Positions 11,721-22,990 of a stretch of 64,000 nucleotides of DNA are shown in pieces. Where the stretch lies: contig OY726571.1 in assembly GCA_963383645.1 (NCBI GenBank), positions 84,072,619 through 84,136,618 of the forward strand, given 5' to 3'. A program made the position numbers and the translations under genes. The notes below the pieces were generated by a model, which was given only the letters and a program-made list of their open reading frames with translations, was not told the DNA's origin and searched no databases. How positions within the stretch are numbered: position 1 is the stretch's first letter; the number at the start of each line of letters is the position of its first letter. The stretch comes from Muscardinus avellanarius. Its lineage: Eukaryota; Chordata; Mammalia; Rodentia; Gliridae.

Positions 11721-12661
11721 TCCGAACTCTGTGGTGTTTTGTCCTTGCGGCTTTAAAGGGACTAAGACAGTCAAACACATTACCTCTAAATTTCTTCTCT
11801 ATCTGAACTCTTCCCTCCATTTGACTGTGCCTCTGAGACCCAGAAGCTTGTGTGACAGTTTTGTACTTCATGCCTTCGATGAAAAGCAGACTACTTCGTT
11901 CAGGTTCCCGAGTTCCTGATTTCACTTACGAATATGTGTTTGCAATTTTTCATACTTCGATTTTGATCGACATATATGTAGTAGTAGTAATTTCTGTCAG
12001 TCTGATATATATTCATTTTCAGAGATTCGGCTTCCAAAACGGATAACTGGACAGATGAGTCAGTCTTTAAGGTAATCAGGCTTTTACTTAATATAGAATA
12101 TACAGTAATAGGGATAAAAGACTTAAAACAATGTAAAAGTAACAATATTTTCTTAACGTTCTATGGAGAAAGGGGAGTTCTCTTTTCTGTTATACCACCA
12201 GATTGTATATTCTGAACCAGCCCAAGACTTTAAGCGGTACTGGGAGTTAAGTGTTGCTTCTCTCTGAGCACCTCTCTTGAATCTGTATTTGGGGATAGTG
12301 TTCTGCTTGGAGGGGTTGTATGAGAAAAGAATTTCAGGCCTTGGAAAATCTTTTATGAAAGTGAAGGGAAAAAATTAGTTATTCTCAATACCTTTTAAGT
12401 CCAGAAGACTTAAAATTATATTGCATCTTCCCCCCCCCCCCGCTTGGTTGCTTTAGACTGTTCTATGTGGCGTTGTTGAATGAGCTATTATGAGGATTTC
12501 ACATCAACTGAACTTGTAGTTAATAAGTTTATGTTAATGGGGACTTTTCTTTCACCAGTAAATTCGTAGAAGTGCCTTCCAGTTCTTAACTTGTCCATTT
12601 TTTATTTGGGGTGAGGATGACACTGGCTGTGTTTTAGATTATCTTAGATATTAAGAAACTG
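11721..12661. other. Unique intron tract
   Basis: No gene or repeat recognised except a C12-14 run at about 12430-12442. Confidence 0.5.
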
Positions 12662-12845
12662 AGGCCGGCCGTGGTGGCGCACGCTTGTAATCCCCGCGCT
12701 TGGGAGGCGGAGACAGGAGGATCGCGCAGGTTCGAAGCCAGCCTCGCTGGCTTAAGAGACCCTGTTTCCAATTAAAAAATACAAAATAGGTCTGGGAGTG
12801 TAGCCCGGAGGTAGAAGGGCTTCCAGGAACCCCAGTACCACCAAA
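12662..12845 (+). repeat. B1-dID-like SINE, near-consensus
   Basis: Sense element with intact pol III promoter motifs in the B1 half: box A GTGGTGGCGCACGC and box B GGTTCGAAGCC. The core is CTGGCTTAAGAGACCCTG, followed by an ID half with the shortened variable region. AAACTGAG flanks both ends. Confidence 0.93.
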
Positions 12846-13905
12846 GGAAAACTGAGTGAGTTTTAGCTTTTTCTTCCCTAGAAAGTTGATTGTGAAGTTT
12901 AAAATTAAGTCTACACATCTTTATTGATGCTTGAATCTTTTTTTCCAAATATTCTGCCTAATTATGCCTTAAAATCTTCAGTATTTTATAGGCACATAAT
13001 AACTTGTCATAATCTGATATACTCAGAATTAAAAATATCAGCTAACATTTCTGGTGCTTTGTTGGCCAAGAATGCTTAGACATGAGTACATTTGGGAGTG
13101 ATCTCTTTCCCTCTGATTCTTCAGTAGATTTTCTCTTAATTTTGACCTTACTTGCCTACAGTATTGGTATTGCATTTATATTTAGAAACCATTTCCTTAT
13201 TTGGCATCTACTTTGCCCTAATTTGAGAGTTTCTTTTAAAATAAGTACTTGATGTGTACTGACTAGTATTTGAAGAATGTAACTGGTCCATTCAACTTGA
13301 AGCACAGCAAAGAAAAGAAAATGCGTGGGAGAAATCTAATTTTGTCGTCTATGAGGTGAAAGCATAGTTAAGGGTTTTTCTGGAGTGCCCTCCGTCAAAT
13401 CAATACTTAAACACACTGTGCTAGTTACTTAATACTTATCTGTAATTTCATCTGACATCTGATATTCAAATTATGTTCCATTTTCTGGCTCCACAATCTA
13501 GGGCTCACATTTTGTGTGTAGTGAGATGACCTCCTGTTTAGTTCTCAAACTCTTCTATGCATGGATCTCAGGCCCTCAAATGAAGCTTGCAGAAACTTGG
13601 ATTGAAAACAGGGGAAACGGGGAAGAACTGGAACATGACTGTGCCTCATCAGTCTTACCATGGAGGCAGGGAGGACTCTGGCACGCAAATGTAGAGAAAA
13701 AATAAAAGATGGAAGAGGCACCCTAGAAAAGTTGGTGTGCCCTCAGTTCAGAGGCAGGCGACGCCTGTCAACTAGAGCCCTGGTGTTGTCTTGCTTTCTG
13801 CCTCAGCACTGGCTATAACATTGACTTGTTGGGAATCTTTGAACATGAATTATAAATGCTCTAAGCTAGGCCCCTTCATCATCCGGCCATGCGTTTGCTC
13901 AGTTA
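12846..13905. other. Unique intron tract
   Basis: AT-rich sequence without a recognisable gene or repeat. Confidence 0.5.
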
Positions 13906-13918
13906 AGAAGTACCTGTC

Positions 13919-14097
13919 AGCCGGGCGTGGTGGCGCACGCTTGTAATCCCCGCGCTCGGGAGGCGGAGACAGGAGGATCGCGCTGGTTCGAAGCTAGTCC
14001 CGCTGGCTTAAGAGACCCCGTTTTTTAAAAAAAGGTATAAAATAGGTCTGGGAGTGTAGCCCGGAGGTAGAAGGGCTTCCAGGAACCCCAGTACCAC

Positions 14098-14130
<33 letters not shown>
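13919..14130 (+). repeat. B1-dID-like SINE with long poly-A tail
   Basis: Sense copy ending in about 32 A residues. Flanked by AGAAGTACCTGTC (13906-13918) and AGAAGTACCGGTC (14133-14145). The long pure tail implies a young insertion. Confidence 0.95.
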
Positions 14131-14131
<1 letters not shown>

Positions 14132-14359
14132 CAGAAGTACCGGTCGACTGCCTACAGTGTGAATCAAGCACTGGAGAGGCACAGAGAAAAAGACAGAAAG
14201 TTTTGTTCCCAAGGAATTAATAGATTGATGAAGAGACCAGTTTGTGCAATTTAGTAGGGTGGGTTGTTAGGAGAAGTGGAGGTATATTGTAACTAGGGAC
14301 CAAGAAGATGAGAACGGTTAGGGGAATGCTCAGAGGAGGAATGCTTGGGCTGAGTTCTC

Positions 14360-15180
14360 CAAGCAGACTAGCTGGGGGCTGGCATTGTAGGTAGAGGCTG
14401 GATGTAACCACACACAAGAGCAGATTATATGTGAGGGTGAGGGAGTGCATGTGGCAAGCGATGAGATGAATAATGAGGGCCTTGCAATCTTCCTGTAGAA
14501 TTAAGGTATTCTTTTTGGATGATATATAAAATTGAAGAAGTTTATTTTAGAATCTTTTGTCCGATTGGCTTTAATTAATTAATTAATTATTTTTTACTGT
14601 ACTGGGGATGGAACCCAGGGGCATTCTACCTCCGAGCTACTACACCCCTAGCCCTATTTTTTATTCTTTAATTTGAAACAGGCTCTCACTGAATTGCAAG
14701 GGCCTCACTAAGTAGCTGAGGCTGTCTACGAACCTCGATCCTCCTGTCTCAGACTTTGAAATGCTGGGATTACAAGTGTGGGCCACCACGCCCGTCTCGG
14801 GTTTGAATTTTGAAAGATTATTCTGGTAGCTTTGAGATTACTTGGTAGATTCTGTTCGGGTATACTGTGAATTGAAGTGGGGAATGAGACTATGGTTGTC
14901 GGAACCACTAAAGGAACTAGTACCACTGTTCATACTAGGGACCAGAGGAGCTAGGTGAGGCAGTATAGAGATGATAAAGGAAATAGGTGTGATATGCGTG
15001 GGGGAGACAGAGTAGATGGAGCTAACTGATTGATCGGTGGGCATGACGGCATCCCAGATAACTTTCCTGGTTTGTCTTTGAGCCCCTAGATGAGAATTGG
15101 TGTTAAGAACTCCCCTGTCAAGCAAATAAAATGCAGCAAAAGGTGAGGAAGACGAAAGTCTGAAAAAAAGGTCCCCAGTA
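14360..15180 (+). repeat. Ancient repeat resembling the 4107-4640 element, interrupted by a SINE
   Basis: Phrases such as GATAATGAGGGCCTTGCAAT-like text, ATTATTCTGGTAGCTTTGAG, and GAGTAGATGGAGCTAACTGA match the same old repeat family by eye. Heavily diverged; the SINE at 14588-14797 sits inside it. Confidence 0.4.
14588..14797 (-). repeat. B1-dID-like SINE
   Basis: Antisense, longer subfamily (CACTAAGTAGCTGAGGCTG), preceded by an (AATT)n run at 14570-14588. Confidence 0.9.
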
Positions 15181-15699
15181 GTAGGCACTAATAAGAAAAG
15201 ATTGCTGAGTTCGTTGAAATGGGGCAGGTTAATGAATCAGTCACAATTTAAATTATTCAGGAGAAACGAGGACCTCTGGCCAGGCAGTTCTAGCGCCTCA
15301 GTCGAGACTGGATCATTTTTATTTACAGAAGCAATGGTGTACACGGGAATTTCCCTTACCTCACTCAGCTGCCTGGGATTAGGGAGAATGGAACAAGAGG
15401 CTGAAGAGGAAGGATGGGGTGGTAGAGTTTTGTCTGGTGAGTGCGGCAGGTTGGCAGGAAGCAGGGGCTTGGAAAAATGGGGAGAACAGTCAGCACTGGC
15501 CACGTTTTTACCAGACGGAGAAACTGAGGCCTACTGATAGGGCACTGCTTTTGAAGTGAGGTCTGGACTTGTTGCTTCGTTGACTCCATGGCCTGGGAAG
15601 TTGATTTTAGAAGCATGGTCTACAGAAATCTTATCTTGCCTTATCCAGATGGAGAAATTGACTCCAGCTTTTTGTGGGAGGTGGCGCTCAGTAGCAGGG

Positions 15700-15890
15700 T
15701 GAATACGGTTCTGGGATTTAGAGTCGGATCTGAATTTAAATTTCAGGTGTGGGACCTAGAGTAATTTATTTGAACTCCCTGGGCTCTTTTCTTTATCTGT
15801 AAAATGATATTCTCCCAGCATAAAACAAAAAGAGATAATTATAATGTTTTCTTAGTCAAGGGCCTATCACAGAGCAACGGCATAGGAATT
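15700..15890 (+). repeat. MIR remnant
   Basis: TTATTTGAACTCCCTGGGCT and CTTTATCTGTAAAATGATAT match the sense MIR core. Confidence 0.7.
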
Positions 15891-16559
15891 GGCAGCTGTT
15901 TATTGTGTTATTGTTACTTTATTTTACTGTTAGTCACTGAAAGCAGTCAGGTCTTTCCCTAAGAATTTGTGTCAGTTACTTGATGAAAGTTCAGTAAGAT
16001 TTAAATAGAAAAGGACTTGACCTTGTTTATTCCCCCCTGCACTTGAAATGCTTTTTCAGCATGAGGTCTATTTTCCATTCTGGGTATTATTCTGTCAGCA
16101 TCTATGTGAATATTTACATTCTGTATTTTATCACTTCTATTTCTTTATCAAATGCTTGTAGAAACTGCTAAGTCTCTCATCTAAATTTGCCTTTTGTACT
16201 TTGTCTTTCTGTGTCCTGAATCATTATTTATTATTTCTTCTAACATTTGCTTTTTTAGTTAAACTTTGTCAAGTCCACTGTTCAAGTCATTCTTGGGTTT
16301 TTAATTGTCTGACGATGTATTTTCATATCTGGAGTTTTCTTCCAGAACTGTCTGTTTTTATTTCATATGCTCCAACATTGCAATGTGAATTTTATTCTGT
16401 TCTTTATCTCTTAAATGTTTTTAAACTGACTTGGTGAATGTTCTATTCTTTATTATTTAATATAAGAGGTGACATTCTTTTATGCTGTTGAATAATCAGT
16501 ATACTTGGTAGTGTTCAAATATGGGTTGTCTGCTACACAAGCATAGATGGTGCAGTCAA

Positions 16560-16760
16560 CACACGTGGGGTTATTTTGTGTCTATGTTTGACATTTGATC
16601 AGACATTTTGCGTGTGTTTGTGAGAGTGCTTCTGAATGATATTAACATTTTAATCCATAGATACAAACAGCAGATTGCCCCCAGAATATGAGTAAGCCCT
16701 GTCCGCTCAGTTGAAAGTCTCAATAGAACAAATAGTCTGTCTCTCCTAACAGGAAGAGGG
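16560..16760 (+). repeat. Ancient repeat, copy 1 (family not assigned)
   Basis: GAATGATATTAACATTTTAA, CAGCAGATTGCCC and GAAAGTCTCAATAGAACAAA parallel the copy at 17180-17480. Confidence 0.5.
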
Positions 16761-16798
16761 TCATGACTATTTTCTCTTTATTTTTTTATGAATATTTT

Positions 16799-16799
<1 letters not shown>

Positions 16800-16838
<39 letters not shown>
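16800..16838. repeat. (GT)n microsatellite
   Basis: About 18 GT units. Confidence 0.97.
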
Positions 16839-16839
<1 letters not shown>

Positions 16840-17179
16840 TATATGTGTCTAAAATATAAAACACAAACATATGCCAAATATCTTTGTTTTCTTCTCTCAT
16901 CCCCTTATTACACAAAATATATTGACTTTATATCATACTATTTAAGTAACCTTAATTTTCATCCCAGTATTTAAGTTACAGGATACCAAGGAGAGCAGTG
17001 ATGTCACTCAGGGGCTTTATTTCCTCTTTTGGGGAAGGGGTTAGTGCATTTTCTTTGAATGAAGAGTAGTTATGTAACATCAGGCAGAATTACAACCTTG
17101 TTATTGTCCTTATTTGCAGATTAGTTGTGGTTTGGGGAGATTCAGGCAGTGCCATGTTGCTGAGGGGTTGACATGTGAT

Positions 17180-17480
17180 GGTTTGGTGTGTGTGTGAACT
17201 CGCTCGGCCATCCATAGGACACGCAGGCATTTTGGTCAGCTGTTACTCTAGTGTGTCTATGAGAGTGTTAACGTTTGAACCAGTAGAGTGAATACTGAAG
17301 GTTTCGGTCCCTAATGTGAGTGGGCCTCTTCCAATCTACTAAGGCCTGAATAGAACAAAAAAGCTGCTGCTTCCTCCAAGTAGGGAAAGTCCTCCTGCCT
17401 GATGTTCTGAGTGTTTGGAACCTGCCAGCTTTTGTACTAGAACTTATAGTAAAGGCTGTCCTGGGTCTTGAAAATCTCAC
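17180..17480 (+). repeat. Ancient repeat, copy 2 (family not assigned)
   Basis: GTGTGTCTATGAGAGTGTTA, CTAATGTGAGTGGGCCTCTT and GGCCTGAATAGAACAAAAAA are phrases of a common old mammalian repeat; the copy at 16560-16760 shares the same order. Confidence 0.55.
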
Positions 17481-17684
17481 TTTTCATTGGTGATTCTTTT
17501 TCCACATGAAATTCCAAGCAGATGATGTGATTCCGTGCGTTTCTACCGGCTTGAAGGCAGTTTTTATAGTCCCTGTGGTTAGGAATGGCGGTGACTATCA
17601 CAGGGGCCACCCAGCACCCTACTGTATTATAGGATGCTTCCATGGCACATGTCACCAGTCCCCTCAACCCAGGGCCACATCTTA

Positions 17685-18063
17685 GATGTTACTGTTGGGG
17701 TGTATGGGGCCAAAAAAGCACAGCTCGACGGCAAGGAACAGGTTTTATTCGGGGATAAAACCTGGGAGGAGGCAACTGACTGGGATAGAGTCCACAAGTG
17801 TCAGGAGCTTGCCCTCTTACAGACTTGGGGCTTTTTATGGGGCAAGAAAAGGAGGTGGGTACAGGAGCAGTCGTGGAAGCTACTGGTTGGTGGACTAGTG
17901 ACCCAGTCATCTCAGAAACAGGCAGTGGTCAGGGGTCGTTTCTCTTTCTTTGTTCCTTTGTCCTCCGTCCTCCTCCAGCAAGACCTCATGGCTAGACCTC
18001 ATAGTAAGACCTTAGAGTGCCCACAGTTAATGCCCTCGTGGGCCTCAAATCTGGCCAGGTAAC
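17685..18063 (-). repeat. Possible rodent LTR remnant
   Basis: A compact, low-AT block with GGTTTTATTCGGGGATAAAA, GACTTGGGGCTTTTTATGGG and GGTTGGTGGACTAGTGACCC, which looks like an antisense solo LTR of a rodent endogenous retroviral type. Termini were not verified. A 142-codon ORF across it (17634-18062) has no domain. Confidence 0.35.
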
Positions 18064-18309
18064 AAGATAGCAGGGAGATGGTGTGGGGTGAGTTTGTTGG
18101 AGTGTTATGAAAACCTAGTGCGTCTGATTCTATCATTTGAACCAGGACTAATTTTACTACCAATAAATATGACTGTTTAAAGGATGAATTTTACAGTTCC
18201 TACCCTGAACACACGAGACCGGAAGACTCAAAAAATAATTGCTCTTTACTCTTAAGTCATCAACTTCAGCTTTCTTTCAACCAATAAGTAGTTTCAAGCA
18301 TCAGAGGTA

Positions 18310-18555
18310 TAAGAAAAAATATATACAATATATGAAAAAATATATACATATATATTTTATTTATATCCCAAGTGAAATATTTTATATATATATATAATTC
18401 ACTTGGGAAATAAATAAATATATATTTGTATATTTATATATATATTTATATATAATACATTATACATTATTTATATATACACATATATACATATATTTAT
18501 ATATACATATTTATATATACATATATATTATATATATATACATATATTATATCTG
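18310..18555. repeat. AT-rich low-complexity tract with hairpin
   Basis: About 245 bp of TATA/TATT repeats. It includes an 18-nt inverted repeat (18359-18376 with 18398-18415, one mismatch) around a 21-nt TA-rich loop. Confidence 0.9.
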
Positions 18556-19288
18556 TATATGTGATGGGAAGAACCTTGAGTTCTTGAGATATACTTGATT
18601 TTAGCTATATAAAGCTAATAGTGTTAATTTGTGGAACCCTGGTATTCCATGGAAAGAGAGGTTGAGAACCACTGAACTTGTCTAGTCAGTTCCTTTTTAC
18701 CACTGTAAAAACTGGCCTCATCCCTGCGGCTCATTCAGGACACCCAGCTGGGGGCAGATGCGTGGTTACAACCCAGGCACCCACACCGTTGGTCAGGTGT
18801 TCTTTCTGTTCTATGGAAAATGGGCTTCTTTCCTTTCCTTCTGTTTTTTTAAATGGGTCCTGGAATGTATATCCTGGTGTGCCTCCGGGGCCAATTTAGC
18901 TTGAAGAGACTTCGCTCATGAAAGTAGTGACCTTATCAGGCATAGACAATTTCCTGTGTCATTAAGATGTTTCTTGGCAGAATATTATTTTTCTTGGTGA
19001 ATATATTGTGGTATAAAACATGCAGAGAGAGCCAGCTCTGTTTTTCCTGAGTGAATTGGCTGGATTGTAGTTTATCTGTGGCAAATCTTGCTTTTGAGTC
19101 CATTGACAGCAACTCCTGTCATTAGTGACTTGCTTGGACGAGGTCTTGGCTTTCTCTGCACAGTTTTCTGACGTTTTAGCAACCAGAGTCAGAGCCAGGA
19201 AGTCTTTTGAAACCAAACACTTACCTTTTATTTTTATTTCAGGGGCATTTTGGGCAGTGGTAACTCTGCCTAAAAAGGGCTGCTTTGG
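18556..19288. other. Unique intron tract
   Basis: Contains GGTTGAGAACCACTGAAC at 18661-18678, which looks like a hAT/MER5-type terminal remnant. Otherwise nothing is recognised. Confidence 0.4.

Positions 19289-19290
<2 letters not shown>

Positions 19291-19366
<76 letters not shown>
19291..19366. repeat. (GT)n(AT)n(T)n compound microsatellite
   Basis: About 18 GT, about 11 AT, then about 16 T. The hydrophobic and tyrosine/isoleucine-rich ORFs here are artefacts of the repeat. Confidence 0.97.
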
Positions 19367-19990
19367 AACAAGCCTTACATGCATTCTTGTTCAGTCCTGG
19401 AAAAGTTCTTCTTCGGGTCATGATGAGAACTGGGGGCTTCAGGATATAGCTTTGCTATGCTCTTGAAAATGGAATTCTAGATTTTTAAGTGTACCCAAAT
19501 ATAAACAAAAAAACCTTAATGAAAGACTGGAAGCTTCCCGAGGGAAGCTGTGTGCCCTCTGTCTGACTCATAGTGTCTGGGCACTCATAATGTGCAACGT
19601 AGTGGCTGTAGTAGCTGCTCTGTTACCACGTGTATTCTCTCACTCTTTTTGATTTAAATAGCCTGTTTCATCACTGAATAATACTAACATAGACATGGGA
19701 TTCAAAATGAGCTATCCTTTAAAATCATCTTGGTACACTATTTTTATTAACTTTATTAAAATGTTGCAGAGAGCTCCACGGTTATGTTTTTGTTTAATCA
19801 TTTGCAAGGAAAACTGAAAACATGTATCCAGAGAAACTATTTATTAGAACATTTGTAATTTTTGTTTTAGTAAATTGAGTTTGACCAGCAGTATATCAGA
19901 CTCCTCATAGTCTTATACTAGTGGCAACAACTGACTTTTTGTGTGTGTGTGAAAACTTATGTTTAAAGAATTGTTTTTTAAAAATAATTA

Positions 19991-20195
19991 AGAAGCCTGG
20001 CATGGTGGCACACCTCTGTAATTCTAGTTCTTAGGAGGCTGAGAAGGAGAATTGCGGGTTTGAGGCCAGCCTCAGCAACTTCTTACGAGCCTAATGAGAC
20101 CTTGTTTCAAAAACAAAAATTAAAAACGGGTGGGGTATATCTTGGCGGTAGAATGACATTGGGTTCGATCCTCAGTACAAAAAATACTACTAATA
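19991..20195 (+). repeat. B1-dID-like SINE, diverged
   Basis: Sense element: AAGCCTGGCATGGTGGCACA head, GGTTCGATCC in the ID half. Confidence 0.85.
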
Positions 20196-20554
20196 ATTAA
20201 TATGGTAGGAGTGGGTGTCAGGCCTGGGTTAGGCCTTGGTTCTTTTTAGCTGAGAAGGTCTCTGCCTACAAAATGGAATCACAGTAGTGCTTACTCACTA
20301 GGTATTTGAGTATTCAATGAAAGAAATCTTGTTACACTTTTAGGGAATACCTGGACACTCTTCATGAATGTCAGCTGTGGGCATTCTCCTGGTGGAGAAT
20401 CATACCCCAGAATTTGGGTATTTTAGACTTACATTTGCAATTTATAAAGAAAAAATACTGCATGGAGCAAAAATCTACTGAACAACATAGTAGCAGTACT
20501 TATGATCTATTTAAATAGATTATATTTGTTTCCTATTGACTCAAAGAATTGAAT

Positions 20555-20702
20555 CAAGCCAGAACATAGGAAGATCTCAGGTTGGAGACCAGCCTCATCA
20601 GCTTAGTGAGATCTTATTTCAAAATAAGAAGTAAAATAGGGTTTTGAGTGTGCCTCAGAGTAGAATGATCCTGGCTTTAATCGCAGTATAAAACAAATAA
20701 AA
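20555..20702 (+). repeat. 5'-truncated SINE
   Basis: Starts inside the B1 half (GGTTGGAGACCAGCCTCA), with a diverged ID half and an ACAAATAAAA tail. Confidence 0.75.
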
Positions 20703-20811
20703 GAATTAAATTATATTTGTAGTCCAAAAACTCTTTGTCGACCTTCTTATTCAATAGTATATTGTGATTATAAAGCTGCTTTTTTTTACACATTAAAACA
20801 TTACAAGGCTT

Positions 20812-21020
20812 CCCCCCCCCCCTTAGTACTGAGGACTGAACTCAGGGACATTCTACTTCCGAGTTATATCTCCAGCACCATTTTATTTTTTATTTCAAAA
20901 AAGAGCCTCACTGAATTGCTGACAACCTCACGAAGTTGCTGAGGCTGGCCATGAGCCTATGATCCTCCTGTCTTAGCTTCCAATTACTGGGATTACAAGC
21001 ATGTGCCACCATACCTGGCT
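20812..21020 (-). repeat. B1-dID-like SINE, diverged
   Basis: Antisense; the usual poly-T is replaced by a C12 run. B1 head reads CACCATACCTGGCT. Confidence 0.85.
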
Positions 21021-21039
21021 TCATTATAAGGATTTTAAA

Positions 21040-22260
21040 AAATAACTTTTTGGGTCTAAATTTAATAACTGACAACATTCAGAAGATTTGAGGAAAAACA
21101 CAGTCTACTCTCTTTAATAGACTGTGTTTGATATTGCTTACCCAGAGCACATAATTACTGATCCTTCCCCCACTCATATTATCGATGATTTCTCTTCCCC
21201 TATGAGTTAACTTTGACAGTTCTTCAAGTAAGCAGCTGTATTTGTCAAAATCAACTAAGGACTTGATTTTCCTAACTACCTTTGGCAGTGAAAGAATTAA
21301 TTATGATGGATATACCCTTTTGCCAACTGAAAAATGAGAAGTCATAGTGACCCTATCTGGATGTACTTGTTTGAGCAAAAGTTAGGGGAGCAGTCAGAGG
21401 AATTTGTCACGGCCAAATTCAGCCTTTTCTCTCTCCCATCTGTTAGTATTGAAGGGGGGTTAGAGCAAGTATCTTGGTAGCAATCAGGTGGCCAGCAACT
21501 CTCCAAAACAGCTTAAACCCAAGAATGAGCAATTTTGATCTGTGGTCCTTAACGAGGTTGGAGGTTCCTATGCTGAGGTCCTCTGAGATCATGTCCATGT
21601 AACAGATGGGAAGCCACCATTTTATTTTGACAACTAAATAGTGTCTCTTTGAGGTCGACTGGAGATTTTGCTTCCCAACTCTTCCTGTCAAAAAAAAAAA
21701 AAATTACAGTGATCACAGGGCATATTGATGCTTGTGTGTTGTGTCCTTACCATACTCTAGAAAATGTTTTCTTCCTCTTTGTGAAGGAATCCCTCCCAGG
21801 GCAGTTATTCGAATGTCAACTGTGATGATGACTTTTGGGTTCTATTATGTATACATGTTTTTTTTTTTTTTTTTAAACAATCACTAGCACTATAAAAGGA
21901 AAATAAAAGTAGGAATCAAGCAAAGTGATGAAAAGGCCAGGGTAGGAGTAGAACATGAAGAAATGGTGCTTTCATGGGGAGGGCGGCATTGATGTGGTTT
22001 TGGGGGCTGAGGCCTGTTTTTGTTGCAGCCACCATCTTAGAGACAGTAGTGACTCAGAGGTATATCAGGCAGGCAGGTCTTAATGCCCATTTCCAAACAG
22101 AGATGTCTCTCTTTGATACACAGGAAAAATGCTAACCTAGGCCCCCTATATTTGTTCTGCTTCTCATTTTACCCTGGAGGAATGAAGGAACCCTTCTGAA
22201 CAGTGCCAGCCTTCGTTCAGGCTGAAACACATAATTGTATTGGGTAATAAAGGAATTTAA
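21040..22260. other. Unique intron tract
   Basis: No gene recognised; poly-A at about 21690-21703 and poly-T at about 21859-21875. Confidence 0.5.
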
Positions 22261-22713
22261 AAATTCCTGTTTTTTTTTTTTTTTTTTTTCCTCATGGCTC
22301 TCTTTGACAAATCAGACTAATGGTGAAATACTATTTTTTTTGCAAACGCTCCCATTCATCTCTGACTGATGTAAGAAGCCCAGTGCCTTGTGGTTTCCTA
22401 ATTACCGAAGCCCTAATTTCTTTGGCAAGTCTCTCCTCTGTCTGTAGATTTCCTTTTGGCAGCGAAAATGTTTGCTCACGTGACGGGATGAGCGCTGGCA
22501 TCTCTGGTCTGGTCGAAGTAACATCTGGATGCTGAGACCAGCCACAGGCTGGGTGATCTTTTCGATTCAGGTCAGCAGACTCGCTGTCCTTAGTAGTAGG
22601 CTCAGCCATAGCTTTCTTAACCACTTGCCTTTTTTCCAGACTCATTTAAAATGCCTTTGAGACTGGCAGCTCACATTCCATCACAGAATTCATATCCTAA
22701 TGCCCACACGCAG

Positions 22714-22718
<5 letters not shown>

Positions 22719-22763
<45 letters not shown>
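22719..22763. repeat. (CA)n microsatellite
   Basis: About 22 CA units followed by imperfect CA/GA repeats. Confidence 0.97.
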
Positions 22764-22767
<4 letters not shown>

Positions 22768-22821
22768 ACACACACAGAATCTGAATGTATGGGAGTGAGT
22801 GTCTTAGGGAAAGGCTCTCTA

Positions 22822-22990
22822 ACCTTCCTGCTCAAAGCATGAGGCACAGATGAGCCCTGCCCCTGAGAGCCTGCGAGCTACACAGAGGCCCTGGCTCCAG
22901 CCCAGTCCCTCTGAATTAGAGTTTTCATCTTAAAAAGATGTCAGGTAATTTGGACGCACAGTGAAGTCTGAGAAGTTCTGCTCTAGAACG
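22822..22990 (+). repeat. MER5-like hAT transposon remnant
   Basis: CTCAAAGCATGAGGCACAGA, CCAGTCCCTCTGAATTAGAG and TCTGAGAAGTTCTGCTCTAG follow the order of MER5A. Non-autonomous, non-coding. Confidence 0.6.

Noticed and set aside
17634..18062. The longest unrepetitive ORF in the first third of the window (142 codons)
   Set aside because: No recognisable domain or splice context; it overlaps an LTR-like block. Kept only as a repeat candidate.
19125..19466. ORF with CVCV and YIYI runs
   Set aside because: Artefact of the (GT)n(AT)n microsatellite.
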